Assembly: GCA_017794945.1 (NCBI GenBank)
Contig: CP051239.1
Location: 2,222,692-2,286,691 of the forward strand
Source of the DNA: Alcanivorax sp.
GTDB lineage: Bacteria > Pseudomonadota > Gammaproteobacteria > Pseudomonadales > Alcanivoracaceae
Direction of reading: 5' to 3'
Length of the DNA stretch: 64,000 bases
The stretch's first letter is position 1, and every line of letters begins with the position of its first letter. Below are positions 1 through 13,167 of this stretch, piece by piece. Both the position numbers and the translations under genes were made by a program. The notes beneath the pieces were generated by a model. The model was given only the letters and a program-made list of their open reading frames with translations. It ran no database searches and was not told where the DNA came from.

Positions 1-27
1 ACGCGCCCTCAGGGGCGCGTTTTTTTT
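1..27 (+). terminator. Rho-independent terminator at left edge
   Basis: An 8-bp stem, ACGCGCCC (1-8) pairing with GGGCGCGT (13-20) around a 4-nt loop, is followed by a run of T to about 27. It probably ends a + strand gene lying outside the window. Confidence 0.8.
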
Positions 28-153
28 GACCGCCATCCCTGGCGGTCATCCTTCGGACCGTCGCTGGCGCGACGTCAAAAATTTCTCCCGGAAATTTTTT
101 GTTGGCGGGGGGCTGAGTTAGACTGGGGCTCTCAAAATAACCGGCGAGGGATC

Positions 154-942
154 ATGGCCGAACACGACAATACCCCAGAGCAGCCCCAGGCCGACCCCTT
201 CGAAGTGGTGGAGGCGGAACACCGTACCGGAACCCGGCACAAGGGGGTCTACCTGCTGCCCAACCTGTTCACCACCGGCGCCCTGTTCGCCGGTTTCTAC
301 GCCATCGTGGCGGCGATGAACGGCCTGTTCGAGGCGGCGGCGGTGGGGATTATCGTGGCTGGCATTCTGGATGGCCTGGACGGCGGCGTGGCGCGTCTTA
401 CCAATACCCAGAGCAAGTTCGGCGCGGAGTACGACTCACTCTCCGACTGCGTGGCCTTCGGCGTGGCGCCGGGGCTGGTGGCGTACTCCTGGGCGCTCAC
501 CGAACTCGGCAAGTTCGGCTGGATGGCGGCCTTCATCTACTTGGCCTGTGCCGCCCTGCGGCTGGCACGGTTCAACGTGCAGGCGGAAAGCACGGACAAG
601 CGCTTTTTTATCGGCCTGCCGAGTCCCACCGGGGCCGGTCTGGTGGCCACCATGGTGTGGCTGGGGGCCAGCCGGGGCGTGGACGGCAACGAGGTGTCCT
701 GGCTGGTGGCCCTGGTGGTGGCCGGCGCCGGCCTGCTGATGGTGTCCTCGGTGCGCTACCACTCTTTCAAGGAGTTTCATATCGGGCGGGTGCCGTTCAA
801 GGTGCTGCTCGGGGTGATCGTGGCGTTCGCCATTGTCTTCCTGGACCCGCCGCTGGTGCTCCTGACCGTGGCGGTGGTCTATGTGACCGTGGGGTTGTTG
901 TTGAGCCTCTGGCGGTTGCGCAAGGGCACGCCGGCTACGTGA
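154..942 (+). CDS. pssA: CDP-diacylglycerol--serine O-phosphatidyltransferase
   Basis: Inner-membrane enzyme that makes phosphatidylserine from CDP-diacylglycerol and L-serine, the first committed step to phosphatidylethanolamine. The CDP-alcohol phosphatidyltransferase signature DG-x2-AR-x8-G-x3-D-x3-D is complete (D76, G77, A80, R81, G90, D94, D98). About 30 polar N-terminal residues precede it, and several hydrophobic segments span residues 33 to 255. The 262-aa length fits the short, integral-membrane type II PssA family rather than the long PLD-like E. coli enzyme. The ATG at 154 follows a GGCGAGGG stretch that can serve as ribosome binding site. It stands alone between terminators at 1-27 and 950-975, just ahead of the rRNA operon. 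Confidence 0.93.
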   Translation: MAEHDNTPEQPQADPFEVVEAEHRTGTRHKGVYLLPNLFTTGALFAGFYAIVAAMNGLFEAAAVGIIVAGILDGLDGGVARLTNTQSKFGAEYDSLSDCVAFGVAPGLVAYSWALTELGKFGWMAAFIYLACAALRLARFNVQAESTDKRFFIGLPSPTGAGLVATMVWLGASRGVDGNEVSWLVALVVAGAGLLMVSSVRYHSFKEFHIGRVPFKVLLGVIVAFAIVFLDPPLVLLTVAVVYVTVGLLLSLWRLRKGTPAT

Positions 943-949
943 AGAAGGG

Positions 950-975
950 AAGGCGCCGCAAGGCGCCTTTCTTTT
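950..975 (+). terminator. Terminator of pssA
   Basis: AAGGCGCC (950-957) and GGCGCCTT (962-969) form an 8-bp stem with a 4-nt loop and a T-rich tail (968-975), directly after the pssA stop. It isolates pssA from the rRNA operon promoter. Confidence 0.85.
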
Positions 976-1136
976 GTCCGGATCGCGCTGGCGGAACAAT
1001 CTTTTTGCCCTTGATCGGTTCTTGATCAGGATCGGCAACCCATTGTTTTTGCTGTCTTTTTCAGTGTGTCTTTTGCGGAGGCAACCAGTGTCCGCTCAAA
1101 AGGTGACCGTTTGATAAAGAACTCATGAAAAAAGTG

Positions 1137-1164
1137 TTGACGGGTCACCGCAAATCTCTAGAAT
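1137..1164 (+). promoter_or_regulatory. rRNA operon sigma-70 promoter
   Basis: A -35 TTGACG (1137-1142) and a -10 TAGAAT (1159-1164) are separated by 16 bp. A-rich sequence just upstream (about 1115-1134) could act as an UP element. The GCGCCCCC discriminator after the -10 is of the GC-rich kind that makes stable-RNA promoters sensitive to ppGpp. It lies about 220 nt upstream of the 16S start, so there is a long leader. The rest of the gap 976-1382 holds only this promoter, boxA, a processing arm and leader sequence. Confidence 0.75.
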
Positions 1165-1235
1165 GCGCCCCCACAACGACGGCACACGGCGACACGCCAA
1201 CGGCCAGTCAGGAAGCGAAACGAACCGCTTCCAAC

Positions 1236-1248
1236 GTTCTTTAACAAT
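1236..1248 (+). promoter_or_regulatory. boxA antitermination element in rrn leader
   Basis: GTTCTTTAACAAT matches the rRNA boxA (TGCTCTTTAACAA in E. coli), bound by NusB-NusE to make RNA polymerase resistant to termination. A second copy (3065-3077) precedes the 23S gene. Confidence 0.75.
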
Positions 1249-1252
1249 CAGG

Positions 1253-1268
1253 CAAGCAAACGTGTGGG
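1253..1268 (+). repeat. 5' arm of 16S precursor processing stem
   Basis: These 16 bases are perfectly complementary to 2950-2965 beyond the 16S 3' end. In the precursor they would pair into a long helix enclosing 16S rRNA, the expected RNase III substrate. Confidence 0.75.
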
Positions 1269-1382
1269 ACCTGTTTGGAGTGGGTATCTCAAAAAGATAT
1301 CGGCTTTGAACAAGTCAACCTAGTTGAATTTGTTTCGAGCTGAGCATGATTTAAGTGCGCAGGCACTTTAAACGCTTTTTTG

Positions 1383-2921
<1,539 letters not shown>

Positions 2922-3200
2922 ACGACTTGAGTGCCTGCCCAAGCAGGGACCCACACGTTTGCTTGTCTGTTGTTGTCCGGCATAAAAGAAGCCGGTAACA
3001 AGTGATTCGATTGAATTATTTGTTACCGGTTTTTTAATCCGGTCCTGAAGTTCACCTTCGGGAAGCTCTTTAACAATCTGGGAAATGAGAAAGTCCAAGT
3101 ATTCCAATGGAATACAAGCGTTAGAAGTTTATCTGACACTTGTGTCTATTTGGTGCGATATCGTTAATCGTTGCGGCCGTATGACTGTTTTGGGTTATAT
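2922..3200 (+). other. 16S-23S spacer without tRNA genes, with terminator-like hairpin
   Basis: This 279-nt spacer carries no tRNA-Ile or tRNA-Ala, which are common here in gammaproteobacteria; no cloverleaf, T-loop or CCA-bearing segment is visible. It contains, in order, the 3' arm of the 16S processing stem (2950-2965), a perfect 10-bp inverted repeat CCGGTAACAA (2992-3001) / TTGTTACCGG (3020-3029) followed by six T (3030-3035), a boxA (3065-3077), and the 5' arm of a 23S processing stem (3152-3176). The hairpin plus T-run looks like an intrinsic terminator or attenuator, which boxA antitermination would have to override. Confidence 0.8.
2950..2965 (+). repeat. 3' arm of 16S precursor processing stem
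   Basis: Perfect 16-base complement of 1253-1268, about 30 nt after the mature 16S end; the expected second strand of the RNase III processing helix. Confidence 0.75.
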
Positions 3201-6092
<2,892 letters not shown>

Positions 6093-6311
6093 ATAACGCC
6101 AAAGCGGTCACGGTGTGCTGAATGCTGCTTTTACAGAGAGCGCAGCCACCGGAGCCCCGGCGCGGTCGCAACGATATCGATACGCACCACTAGCGCGAGT
6201 GTCGGAGACGCTCTAACGCGGACAACTCATGACCCAGAATTGGCTTTGCGTGCCGAAAGGCAGGCAGGGCAACCCCATTAGGTGAGCAGCATCATCACTC
6301 ACCAACCGGTT

Positions 6312-6430
6312 TGCCTGACGACCATAGCGAGTGGGAACCACCTGAATCCATGCCGAACTCAGAAGTGAAACCACTCAGCGCCGATGGTAGTGTGGGGCTT
6401 CCCCATGTGAGAGTAGGTCATCGTCAGGCT
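6312..6430 (+). rRNA. rrf: 5S ribosomal RNA
   Basis: A 119-nt 5S gene from TGCCTGACGACC to its complementary end GGTCATCGTCAGGC. The universal core CCATGCCGAACTCAGAAGTG and the GATGGTAGTGTGGGG segment are intact. The 219-nt gap after 23S holds the 3' arm of the 23S processing stem and no tRNA. Confidence 0.97.
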
Positions 6431-6445
6431 CTTAAATAAAAGAAA

Positions 6446-6477
6446 AGGGCCACCCCGTTGGGGTGGCCCTTTTTTTT
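6446..6477 (+). terminator. rRNA operon terminator
   Basis: An 11-bp perfect GC-rich stem, AGGGCCACCCC (6446-6456) with GGGGTGGCCCT (6460-6470), has a 3-nt loop and eight T. It sits 16 nt after 5S, so no distal tRNA belongs to the operon. Confidence 0.92.
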
Positions 6478-6575
6478 ATTTAGGAACACGAGGATCTTCT
6501 GTCCCTACAAAGGCCCATGTGAGCGACCCTGTTCCAAAGGAACGGGGAGCAGGCGCCGAAGGCGTCGCGCAGCGA

Positions 6576-6593
6576 TCGCGAGCAAGCTCGCGA
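6576..6593. repeat. Palindromic repeat
   Basis: Perfect inverted repeat TCGCGAGC-AA-GCTCGCGA in the 338-bp non-coding stretch between the rrn terminator and the yegS-like gene. Its form suggests a REP-type extragenic palindrome. I find no gene in this gap. Confidence 0.55.
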
Positions 6594-6605
6594 CCTAAGT
6601 AGGTC

Positions 6606-6649
6606 AGCCCCACTCCAGCCCCACTCCAGCCCCACTCCAGCCCCACTCC
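6606..6649. repeat. Four tandem copies of an 11-bp unit
   Basis: AGCCCCACTCC is repeated four times without error (6606-6616, 6617-6627, 6628-6638, 6639-6649). A VNTR-like microrepeat, likely variable in copy number between strains. Confidence 0.9.
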
Positions 6650-6670
6650 ACACCTCTCTGGAATCCTGCC

Positions 6671-6714
6671 GGCCGGCAGAGCCGGCCTTTCGCGGGCAAG
6701 GCCCGCTCCCACAA
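6671..6714. repeat. REP-like double palindrome
   Basis: Two hairpins lie side by side: GGCCGGC-AGA-GCCGGCC (6671-6687) and GCGGGC-AAG-GCCCGC (6692-6706), the second followed by TCCCACAAG. The second closely resembles the REP elements of pseudomonads (a GCGGGC...GCCCGCTCCCACA core). Confidence 0.6.
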
Positions 6715-6768
6715 GCCCCGCGCCAACAAGGCTTCATCCCGGCGCCAGGCTCCAAGCCCACCCTGAAT

Positions 6769-7677
6769 CTAGTCCTTCGACCCCATCATTGGACATTCAT
6801 CGCCAACCACCAAACCGATCGCTCCCGGCAACACCTTCAAACTAAACCGCTGGTCCTTCAACGGCTCCCCATCCAGATTCAAATGCATCGGCTCCGGGGT
6901 CTCGATCGCCAGCTCACTGACCCGCGCGCGCACGAACAATCCCTCACGCTCGCCGTTGCCGTTGTCGCTGTTGAACAGCCCGCGCACCCCGGCGAGAAGA
7001 TCCATATCCGAAGGCAGAATCGCCACATCCATGAGGCCGTCATCAATGCACGCTTCGGGGCATAGCCGCTGGCCGCCACCGGCCTGACGGCCGTTGCCCA
7101 GGCCCAGGGCCAGGAATTCGCCCTGCCACTCAAAATCAGGCCCTTGGAAGCGACCCTCGGCCGGGCGCACTTCCGCGAAGCGGGTCAGCCCGGTGAGCAG
7201 ATAGGCCGCGCCGCCCAGCAGTTCTTTCAGGTCTTCCGACGTCTGGGTGGTCACTTCGGTGCCGAAACCGCCGGTGGCCATGTTGAGGAAATAGCTGTCG
7301 TTCACCTGAATCACGTCCACGGGGCGGGGCCTGTGGTCGAGCAGCGTTAGCGCTTCGGCGGGGTCTTCCGGTATGCCGGCGGCGGTGGCGAAGTCATTGG
7401 CGGTACCCATGGGCACGATGGCCAGCGCCAGGTCCCGCTTCCCGGACGCCATCATCGCCTGAGTGATATCCCGCACCGAGCCGTCGCCGCCGGCGGCGAT
7501 GATCGTGCGGTAACCCAACGACAGCGCCTCGTCCACATAGCGTTCCGCGTCGCCGCCTTCCCAGGTGACTCTCACTGCCAGATCCCACCCGTCTTCCCGG
7601 CGGCTCATCACCGCGTCCCTGAGGGCCTGATGGGTGGCTTGTTTACCGTGCAGAATCAGTAGCGCTTTACGCTCCAT
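6769..7677 (-). CDS. yegS: YegS/DAGK-family lipid kinase
   Basis: Probable cytoplasmic or membrane-associated lipid kinase that phosphorylates diacylglycerol-like lipids with ATP. The diacylglycerol-kinase catalytic domain is at the N terminus: the nucleotide-binding GGDGS is residues 63-67 and PMGTANDFA is 89-97. The C-terminal half has the beta-rich pattern of the family. Its 302 aa match YegS (about 300). The true substrate cannot be read from sequence. The gene is monocistronic, convergent toward the rRNA operon. Confidence 0.85.
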   Translation of the reverse strand: MERKALLILHGKQATHQALRDAVMSRREDGWDLAVRVTWEGGDAERYVDEALSLGYRTIIAAGGDGSVRDITQAMMASGKRDLALAIVPMGTANDFATAAGIPEDPAEALTLLDHRPRPVDVIQVNDSYFLNMATGGFGTEVTTQTSEDLKELLGGAAYLLTGLTRFAEVRPAEGRFQGPDFEWQGEFLALGLGNGRQAGGGQRLCPEACIDDGLMDVAILPSDMDLLAGVRGLFNSDNGNGEREGLFVRARVSELAIETPEPMHLNLDGEPLKDQRFSLKVLPGAIGLVVGDECPMMGSKD

Positions 7678-7896
7678 GTAGGAATCCTTGGCTGGTTTAG
7701 GGGCGCCGCGAAGCGGATGCGGGATAGCTTAGGCCGGGCGCCGGAAAATCGCATCCGGGGCGCGCGCGCCTTTACAACAATTAACCGCTCCGCTCCGAAG
7801 CCTGAATAGGTCGGCCCTATCGCGACAATGGAAAATCGCGGCCTTTACCTATTGGCGAGAATGGGTATCATTTAGATGTCAATCAGGAGGTGCTCC

Positions 7897-8112
7897 ATGG
7901 GTAAAACATTCAGCTTTGGCGTCATGCACATCAGCATCGCCTTCCTGGTGGTTTGGGCGATGACCGGAGACTGGCGCATCGGCGGCGCCACCGCTTTGGT
8001 GGAGCCCTGCGTGAACACCGTGGCGTACCACTTCCACGAGAAGGTCTGGAAGCGCTTGAAGAAGGGTAAAGGGCCGTCCGGTGGTAGTGGGGGTACGCTG
8101 ATAGCAGCGTGA
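7897..8112 (+). CDS. DUF2061 small membrane protein
   Basis: A 71-residue protein with one or two short hydrophobic segments, the family pattern FSFGVMHISIAFLV ... GGATALVEPCVNTVAYHFHEKVW, and a basic, Gly-rich tail. DUF2061 proteins have no established function. The start at 7897 was chosen because AGGAGG (7885-7890) lies 6 nt upstream; a longer reading from 7876 would put that site inside the gene. Confidence 0.8.
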   Translation: MGKTFSFGVMHISIAFLVVWAMTGDWRIGGATALVEPCVNTVAYHFHEKVWKRLKKGKGPSGGSGGTLIAA

Positions 8113-8188
8113 TAGACTGCCTGTTTACGGCCCGGGTGGCCTTGGTTAAGCTAGCCAGCCGGGTAAACAAAAACAGGGGAAAAATCAC

Positions 8189-8875
8189 GTGCAACGCACA
8201 CCGGAAGATCTGGACGCCATACGTCAGGTCGTCAATCAGGTCCTGGAGGCCCACGCGGAAGAGGAGGGCGGGCAGCGCTCCCAGGCCCGCGCGGAGATTC
8301 TGATTCACTCCATGTATGTGTTCGCCCAGCGCGGGCTGGCCAGGACCACCGTGCAGCACCTTCTGGACGCCGCCAAGGTGTCCAGACGCACCTTCTACAA
8401 GTACTTCCGCAACAAGATGGACGTCCTGGAGAGCATCTATCGGATTTTCATCGATAACATGCTGCTCCACTTCCATCAGGAAATGCGCCAGGCGCAGTCG
8501 GTGAAGGAAATCATTACCAACACCACCGAGGTGTATTTCAACTACCACGTGAGCATGGGGCCGGTGATCAAGCTGATGATGGAGGAGGCCCGCTCCTCCA
8601 ACTCGGCGCTGGCCCCCCACCGGGTCCGCGCGCAGCAGATTGCCGCCGAGGTGCTGTCTTCGGAAATCAGCCGGCTGACCCAGCGGGACATGGAGCCGCT
8701 GGTCATGCGCACCATGCTCTGGATTCTGGAAAACTACTCTCTGTACATCTTCGAAAACGGCGAGTTTTCCGCCCAGCGCTTGGAGCAGTGCCGCCGCACC
8801 ATGATCGGCATCGCCGAGGCGGTGGTGCTGGGCGCCGACGCCACCCCGGGCATGCTGGAGCGGCCCCGGAGCTGA
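8189..8875 (+). CDS. TetR/AcrR-family transcriptional regulator
   Basis: One-component DNA-binding regulator with an N-terminal helix-turn-helix (about residues 53-73, TTVQHLLDAAKVSRRTFYKYF) after an unusually long polar N-terminal extension of about 30 residues. The all-alpha C-terminal domain would bind a ligand and dimerise. GTG start at 8189. It lies 3 nt from the 3' end of the convergent exported methyltransferase-like gene. Target and ligand are unknown. Confidence 0.88.
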   Translation: MQRTPEDLDAIRQVVNQVLEAHAEEEGGQRSQARAEILIHSMYVFAQRGLARTTVQHLLDAAKVSRRTFYKYFRNKMDVLESIYRIFIDNMLLHFHQEMRQAQSVKEIITNTTEVYFNYHVSMGPVIKLMMEEARSSNSALAPHRVRAQQIAAEVLSSEISRLTQRDMEPLVMRTMLWILENYSLYIFENGEFSAQRLEQCRRTMIGIAEAVVLGADATPGMLERPRS

Positions 8876-8877
8876 AG

Positions 8878-9675
8878 TTACTCCGGCTTGCGGAATCGCA
8901 GCGTCATGCGGTCGCTTTCACCGATACGCAGATAATGGTCCCGGTTCTCTTCCCCCAGCCGCAGAGTGGGCGGAAGAGTCCAGACCCCGGCGGGGTGTTC
9001 GGTGTCGTCCGCCGGATTGGAGTTGATGCTGGCGTTCGCCTCCAGCTCGAAGCCCGCGTTCTCCGCCTGCTCGATCACATACGCCTCGGTCATATAGCCG
9101 GACTGGATCTGCTCTTCCAGCGGTCGGCCGGCGGGGGCCCGGTGTTCCACCACGCCCAGCACACCGCCCGGTTTCAGCGCACGGAAAAAGCTCTCAAAGA
9201 CCGCCTCGACGGTGCCGGCCTTGGCCCAGTTGTGCACGTTGCGGAAGGTGAGCACCCGGTCGGCGCTGCCGGCGGGTGCGATATCGGTGTGTTCCGGCGG
9301 CCCCAGATGGGTGATTTTCACCTGGTCGTAGAGCGCCGGGTGGGCCGCCAGCTTCTCCTGGTAGCGCTGCAGAGCGCGCTGGTAGAAAGCCACGCCACTG
9401 TCGGCGGGAAACTGCGCGGCGTAGAGGGTGCCGTGATCGCGCAGCCACGGCGCCAGAATGGCGGTATACCAGCCGCCGCCCCCGGGCCAGACCTCCACCA
9501 CCGTCATACCCGGCTCGACCTGAAAGAACGCCAGGGTCTCGGCGGGGTGACGATGGTCGTCGCGGCTGCTGTCCGCTTCACGGTGAGGGCTTTCCAGAAT
9601 CTGTTCCAGCGGCGCGGCGTTGGCCGCGCCGGCCAGCCACAGAGTGGCGAGAACGAAAAACGTCGAGATGCGCAT
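8878..9675 (-). CDS. Exported class I SAM-methyltransferase-like protein
   Basis: A 265-aa protein with a clear Sec signal peptide (positive MR, hydrophobic core, A-N-A before Ala21), so it should act in the periplasm. The mature part resembles class I SAM-dependent methyltransferases, with a modified motif I (VVEVWPGGGGWY, residues 59-70) and a later GGVLGVVEHR strand. Periplasmic location is odd because SAM is cytoplasmic, so these proteins may bind another ligand. Downstream of the TetR gene ending at 9686 and probably cotranscribed with it. Confidence 0.75.
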   Translation of the reverse strand: MRISTFFVLATLWLAGAANAAPLEQILESPHREADSSRDDHRHPAETLAFFQVEPGMTVVEVWPGGGGWYTAILAPWLRDHGTLYAAQFPADSGVAFYQRALQRYQEKLAAHPALYDQVKITHLGPPEHTDIAPAGSADRVLTFRNVHNWAKAGTVEAVFESFFRALKPGGVLGVVEHRAPAGRPLEEQIQSGYMTEAYVIEQAENAGFELEANASINSNPADDTEHPAGVWTLPPTLRLGEENRDHYLRIGESDRMTLRFRKPE

Positions 9676-9685
9676 GCTGCCTCCT

Positions 9686-10270
9686 TCAGGCGTCGCCGGC
9701 GCGCAGACCGCGCACCAGCACTTCCATGTAACTGACGGCCTGATGCTCGAGCCGTCCTTCGCCGGTGAGCACCCAGGTGTAGGTGGTGCCCACCAGCAGA
9801 TTCACCATCATCAAAATAGTGTCCCGGGTGGAAAGTGCAACAAAGTAGCCGTCGTTACGCAGTTCGTTGAAGAAGGCGTCGGCCACCGGCAAGTTGTCTT
9901 CAACCAGGCGCAGATAGCGCTCTTGGATCGGGCCGAGAAACTCGCCGGCTTCCTGAATCAGAAGCCGGGAGAAGTCGCGCTCGCATTCCAGAAAGCGGGC
10001 CACGGCGCGGCACACATTCTCCAGGCGCCGCAGCGGCGGCGCGCCGTTGAGCAGCTCGCCCAGCACCAGATCGCGGATCGCGGTGAGGTTTTCCTCCACC
10101 ACGGTGAGCAGCAGCGCGTCCTTGGACGGGAAGAAGCGGTAGATGGTGGCCTTGCCGACACCGGCGCGCTGAGCGATGGTTTTCACCTCCGCCCGGCGGA
10201 ACCCCTGTTCGGCGAACACATCCCGGGCGGTGGCGAGTATGCGCGCCCGGCGTGGGTCACTGTCGGTCAA
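9686..10270 (-). CDS. TetR-family transcriptional regulator
   Basis: A 194-aa one-component regulator. The HTH lies at about residues 30-49 (KTIAQRAGVGKATIYRFFPSK) and the C-terminal domain is alpha-helical. It sits 10 nt upstream of the exported methyltransferase-like gene on the same strand and 35 nt downstream of valS. Its effector is unknown; it may control the adjacent gene. Confidence 0.88.
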   Translation of the reverse strand: MTDSDPRRARILATARDVFAEQGFRRAEVKTIAQRAGVGKATIYRFFPSKDALLLTVVEENLTAIRDLVLGELLNGAPPLRRLENVCRAVARFLECERDFSRLLIQEAGEFLGPIQERYLRLVEDNLPVADAFFNELRNDGYFVALSTRDTILMMVNLLVGTTYTWVLTGEGRLEHQAVSYMEVLVRGLRAGDA

Positions 10271-10305
10271 GGCCGTGCCTCCTGACGCGGCGCGCGGGGG
10301 CGCGC

Positions 10306-13092
10306 CTAAAGATACTTGATCTTCTCCATCTGCTCTTCCAGACGGGCCTGTTGCGAGCGGTGGTCGTCCAGCTTCTCGCGTTCCTTGGCGACCACTTCGT
10401 CGGGGGCTTTATCGACGAAGTTGGGATTGCGCAGCTTGCTCTCGCCGCGGGCCACTTCCTTGCGCAGTTTCTCGATTTCCTTGCCCAGGCGCTCAATCTC
10501 CGCGTCCTTGTCGATCAGGCCGGCCATCGGCACCAGGATTTCCATGTCGCCGACCAGACCGGTGGCGGACGCCGGCGCGGAGTCCTCCGCGTTCAGCCAG
10601 GTGATCCGCTCCAGCTTGGCCAGACGGCACATGAAATTGTGGTTGGCGGCCAGCCGCTCGCGGTCGATGTCCTTGCCGTTGTGCAGGTACACGTCCAGCG
10701 CCTTGCCCGGCGGGATGCGCATCTCGCCGCGGATGTTGCGCACCACGGTGATCACCGCCTTGATCCACTCAATGTCGCTCTCCGCCTGGGGATCCAGGCG
10801 CGCGCGATCACTGACCGGGAAAGGCTGGCGCATGATGGTGGCATCGGCGCCTTCCGCCGCCGGCGTCTTACCCGCCAGCGGGGCCACCTTCTGCCAGATC
10901 TCCTCGGTGATGAACGGCATGAAGGGGTGAGCCAGGCGCAGAATAGCTTCCAGCACCCGCACCAGCGTGCGCCGGGTACCGCGCTTTTCAGCCTCGCTGT
11001 ATTCGTCACCGTAGAGTACCGGCTTGGACAGCTCCAGATACCAGTCGCAGTATTCGTTCCAGATGAACTCGTAGGCGGCGTGGGAAGCAACGTCGAAACG
11101 GAACTGATCAAGCGCCTCGGTGACTTCGGTTTCGGCACGCTGCAGCGCGCTGACGATCCAGCGATCCGCCAGCGACAGGGTCACCTCGCTGCTGTCCGCG
11201 TCCAGCCCGCAGTCCTGGTTCTCGGTGTTCATCAACACGTAGCGCGCCGCGTTCCAGATCTTGTTGCAGAAGTTGCGGTAACCCTCGATGCGGCCCATAT
11301 CCCACTTGATGTCGCGGCCGGTGGACGCCAGCGACAGGAAGGTGAAACGCAGGGCATCGGTGCCGTAGGCGTTGATGCCGTCCGGGAACTCCTTACGCGT
11401 ACGCTTGCCGATCTGTTTTTCCTTCTGCGGCTGCATCAACCCGCGCGTGCGCTTTTCCACCAGGGTGTCCAGGTCGATGCCGTCGATCAGATCGAGCGGG
11501 TCCAGCACATTGCCCTTGGACTTGGACATCTTCTGGCCTTCCGCGTCGCGCACCAGGCCGTGCACGTACACGTGCTTGAAGGGCACCTCGCCGGTGAACT
11601 TCAGCGTCATCATGATCATCCGCGCGACCCAGAAGAAAATGATGTCGAACCCGGTGACCAGCACATCGGTGGGGTGGAAGGTTTTCAGCTCGTCGGTCTG
11701 TTCCGGCCAGCCCAGGGTGGAGAAGGTCCACAGCGCGGAGCTGAACCAGGTATCCAGCACGTCCTCGTCCTGGCTCAACGGGCGGTCGCCCAGGTTGTGC
11801 TCGCGGCGTACCTCGTCCTCGTCGCGGCCCACATAGACGTTGCCGTCCTCGTCGTACCAGGCGGGGATCCGGTGCCCCCACCACAGTTGCCGCGAAATGC
11901 ACCAGTCCTGCAGGTCGCGCATCCACGAGAAGTACATGTTCTCGTAGTTCTTGGGCACGAACTGGATGTCGCCGTTCTCCACCGCTTCAATGGCCGGCTT
12001 GGCCAGGGATTCCACCGCCACGAACCACTGGTCGGTGAGATAGGGTTCGATCACCACGCCGGACCGGTCGCCGCGCGGCACCTGCAGGGTGTGGTCCTCG
12101 ACCTTCTCCAACAGGCCGAGCCCGTCCAGATCGTCGACCACTTTCTTGCGGGCGTCGAAACGGTCCAGGCCGCGGTAGGCTTGCGGCGCGTTGTCGTTCA
12201 GGCGCGCCTCGATGGTGAACAGGTTGATCTGCGGCAGGTCGTGGCGCTTGCCCACTTCGTAGTCGTTGAAGTCGTGGGCCGGGGTGATCTTCACGCAGCC
12301 GGAACCGAAGTCCGGGTCCACGTAATCGTCGGCGATGATCGGAATATCGCGGTCAGCCAGCGGCAGACGCACGGTCTGGCCGATCAGATCCTTATAGCGC
12401 GGGTCTTCCGGGTGCACCGCCACGGCGGTGTCACCGAGCATGGTTTCCGGGCGTGTGGTGGCCACCACCAGGTGCCCGGACCCGTCGGAGAGCGGATAGC
12501 GGAAGTGCCACATGTGGCCCTGCTCCTCGCGGTTCTCCACTTCCAGATCGGAGATCGCGGTGTGCAGGGCCGGGTCCCAGTTCACCAGACGCTTGCCGCG
12601 ATAGATCAGGCCCTCGCGGTGCAGGCGCACGAACACCTCGCGCACCGCGTTGGACAGGCCGTCGTCCATGGTGAAGCGCTCCCGGGACCAGTCCACGCTG
12701 CTGCCCATGCGGCGCAGCTGCTGGGTGATGGTGCCGCCGGATTCCGCTTTCCACTCCCAGACTTTTTCCAGGAAGCGCTCGCGGCCCAGCTCGTGGCGGT
12801 CGGTGCCTTCCGCCGCCAGGCGGCGCTCCACCACCATCTGGGTGGCGATGCCGGCGTGGTCGGTGCCCACCTGCCAGAGGGTGTTGCGGCCTTGCATGCG
12901 GCGATAGCGCACCAGGGTGTCCATGATGGTGTCCTGGAAGGCGTGCCCCATGTGCAGACTGCCGGTCACATTCGGCGGCGGGATCATCATCGCGAAGGAT
13001 TCGCCCTCTCCGGAGGGGCGGAAATGGCCTGCCTTTTCCCAGGCCTGGTACCAGGCCTGTTCGATGCTGTCGGGTTGGTAGGTTTTATCCAT
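10306..13092 (-). CDS. valS: Valyl-tRNA synthetase
   Basis: Class Ia aminoacyl-tRNA synthetase charging tRNA-Val, with CP1 editing of mischarged threonine. The HIGH motif appears as HMGH (residues 47-50 from this start) after PPPNVTG, and KMSKS is at about residue 521. A C-terminal coiled coil rich in E/K ([17 protein letters not shown]) is the tRNA-binding arm typical of ValRS. The ATG at 13092 was preferred to a GTG 18 nt upstream: CGGAG precedes it and [12 protein letters not shown] aligns with the usual ValRS start. Downstream of holC and pepA, the conserved gammaproteobacterial order. Confidence 0.97.
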   Translation of the reverse strand: MDKTYQPDSIEQAWYQAWEKAGHFRPSGEGESFAMMIPPPNVTGSLHMGHAFQDTIMDTLVRYRRMQGRNTLWQVGTDHAGIATQMVVERRLAAEGTDRHELGRERFLEKVWEWKAESGGTITQQLRRMGSSVDWSRERFTMDDGLSNAVREVFVRLHREGLIYRGKRLVNWDPALHTAISDLEVENREEQGHMWHFRYPLSDGSGHLVVATTRPETMLGDTAVAVHPEDPRYKDLIGQTVRLPLADRDIPIIADDYVDPDFGSGCVKITPAHDFNDYEVGKRHDLPQINLFTIEARLNDNAPQAYRGLDRFDARKKVVDDLDGLGLLEKVEDHTLQVPRGDRSGVVIEPYLTDQWFVAVESLAKPAIEAVENGDIQFVPKNYENMYFSWMRDLQDWCISRQLWWGHRIPAWYDEDGNVYVGRDEDEVRREHNLGDRPLSQDEDVLDTWFSSALWTFSTLGWPEQTDELKTFHPTDVLVTGFDIIFFWVARMIMMTLKFTGEVPFKHVYVHGLVRDAEGQKMSKSKGNVLDPLDLIDGIDLDTLVEKRTRGLMQPQKEKQIGKRTRKEFPDGINAYGTDALRFTFLSLASTGRDIKWDMGRIEGYRNFCNKIWNAARYVLMNTENQDCGLDADSSEVTLSLADRWIVSALQRAETEVTEALDQFRFDVASHAAYEFIWNEYCDWYLELSKPVLYGDEYSEAEKRGTRRTLVRVLEAILRLAHPFMPFITEEIWQKVAPLAGKTPAAEGADATIMRQPFPVSDRARLDPQAESDIEWIKAVITVVRNIRGEMRIPPGKALDVYLHNGKDIDRERLAANHNFMCRLAKLERITWLNAEDSAPASATGLVGDMEILVPMAGLIDKDAEIERLGKEIEKLRKEVARGESKLRNPNFVDKAPDEVVAKEREKLDDHRSQQARLEEQMEKIKYL

Positions 13093-13167
13093 GATCTCCG
13101 CTGTCTTCACCGCAAAAACGAAGGGCGAATTATAGCGAAAGGGGGCGCCGCCGTCGCGCTCCGTGGT

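Noticed and set aside
2922..3200. tRNA-Ile / tRNA-Ala in the rRNA spacer
   Set aside because: Looked for because most gammaproteobacteria have them; no T-loop, anticodon stem or acceptor pair is present.
6606..6649. CRISPR array
   Set aside because: The units are 11 bp with no spacers between them; no cas genes are in the window.
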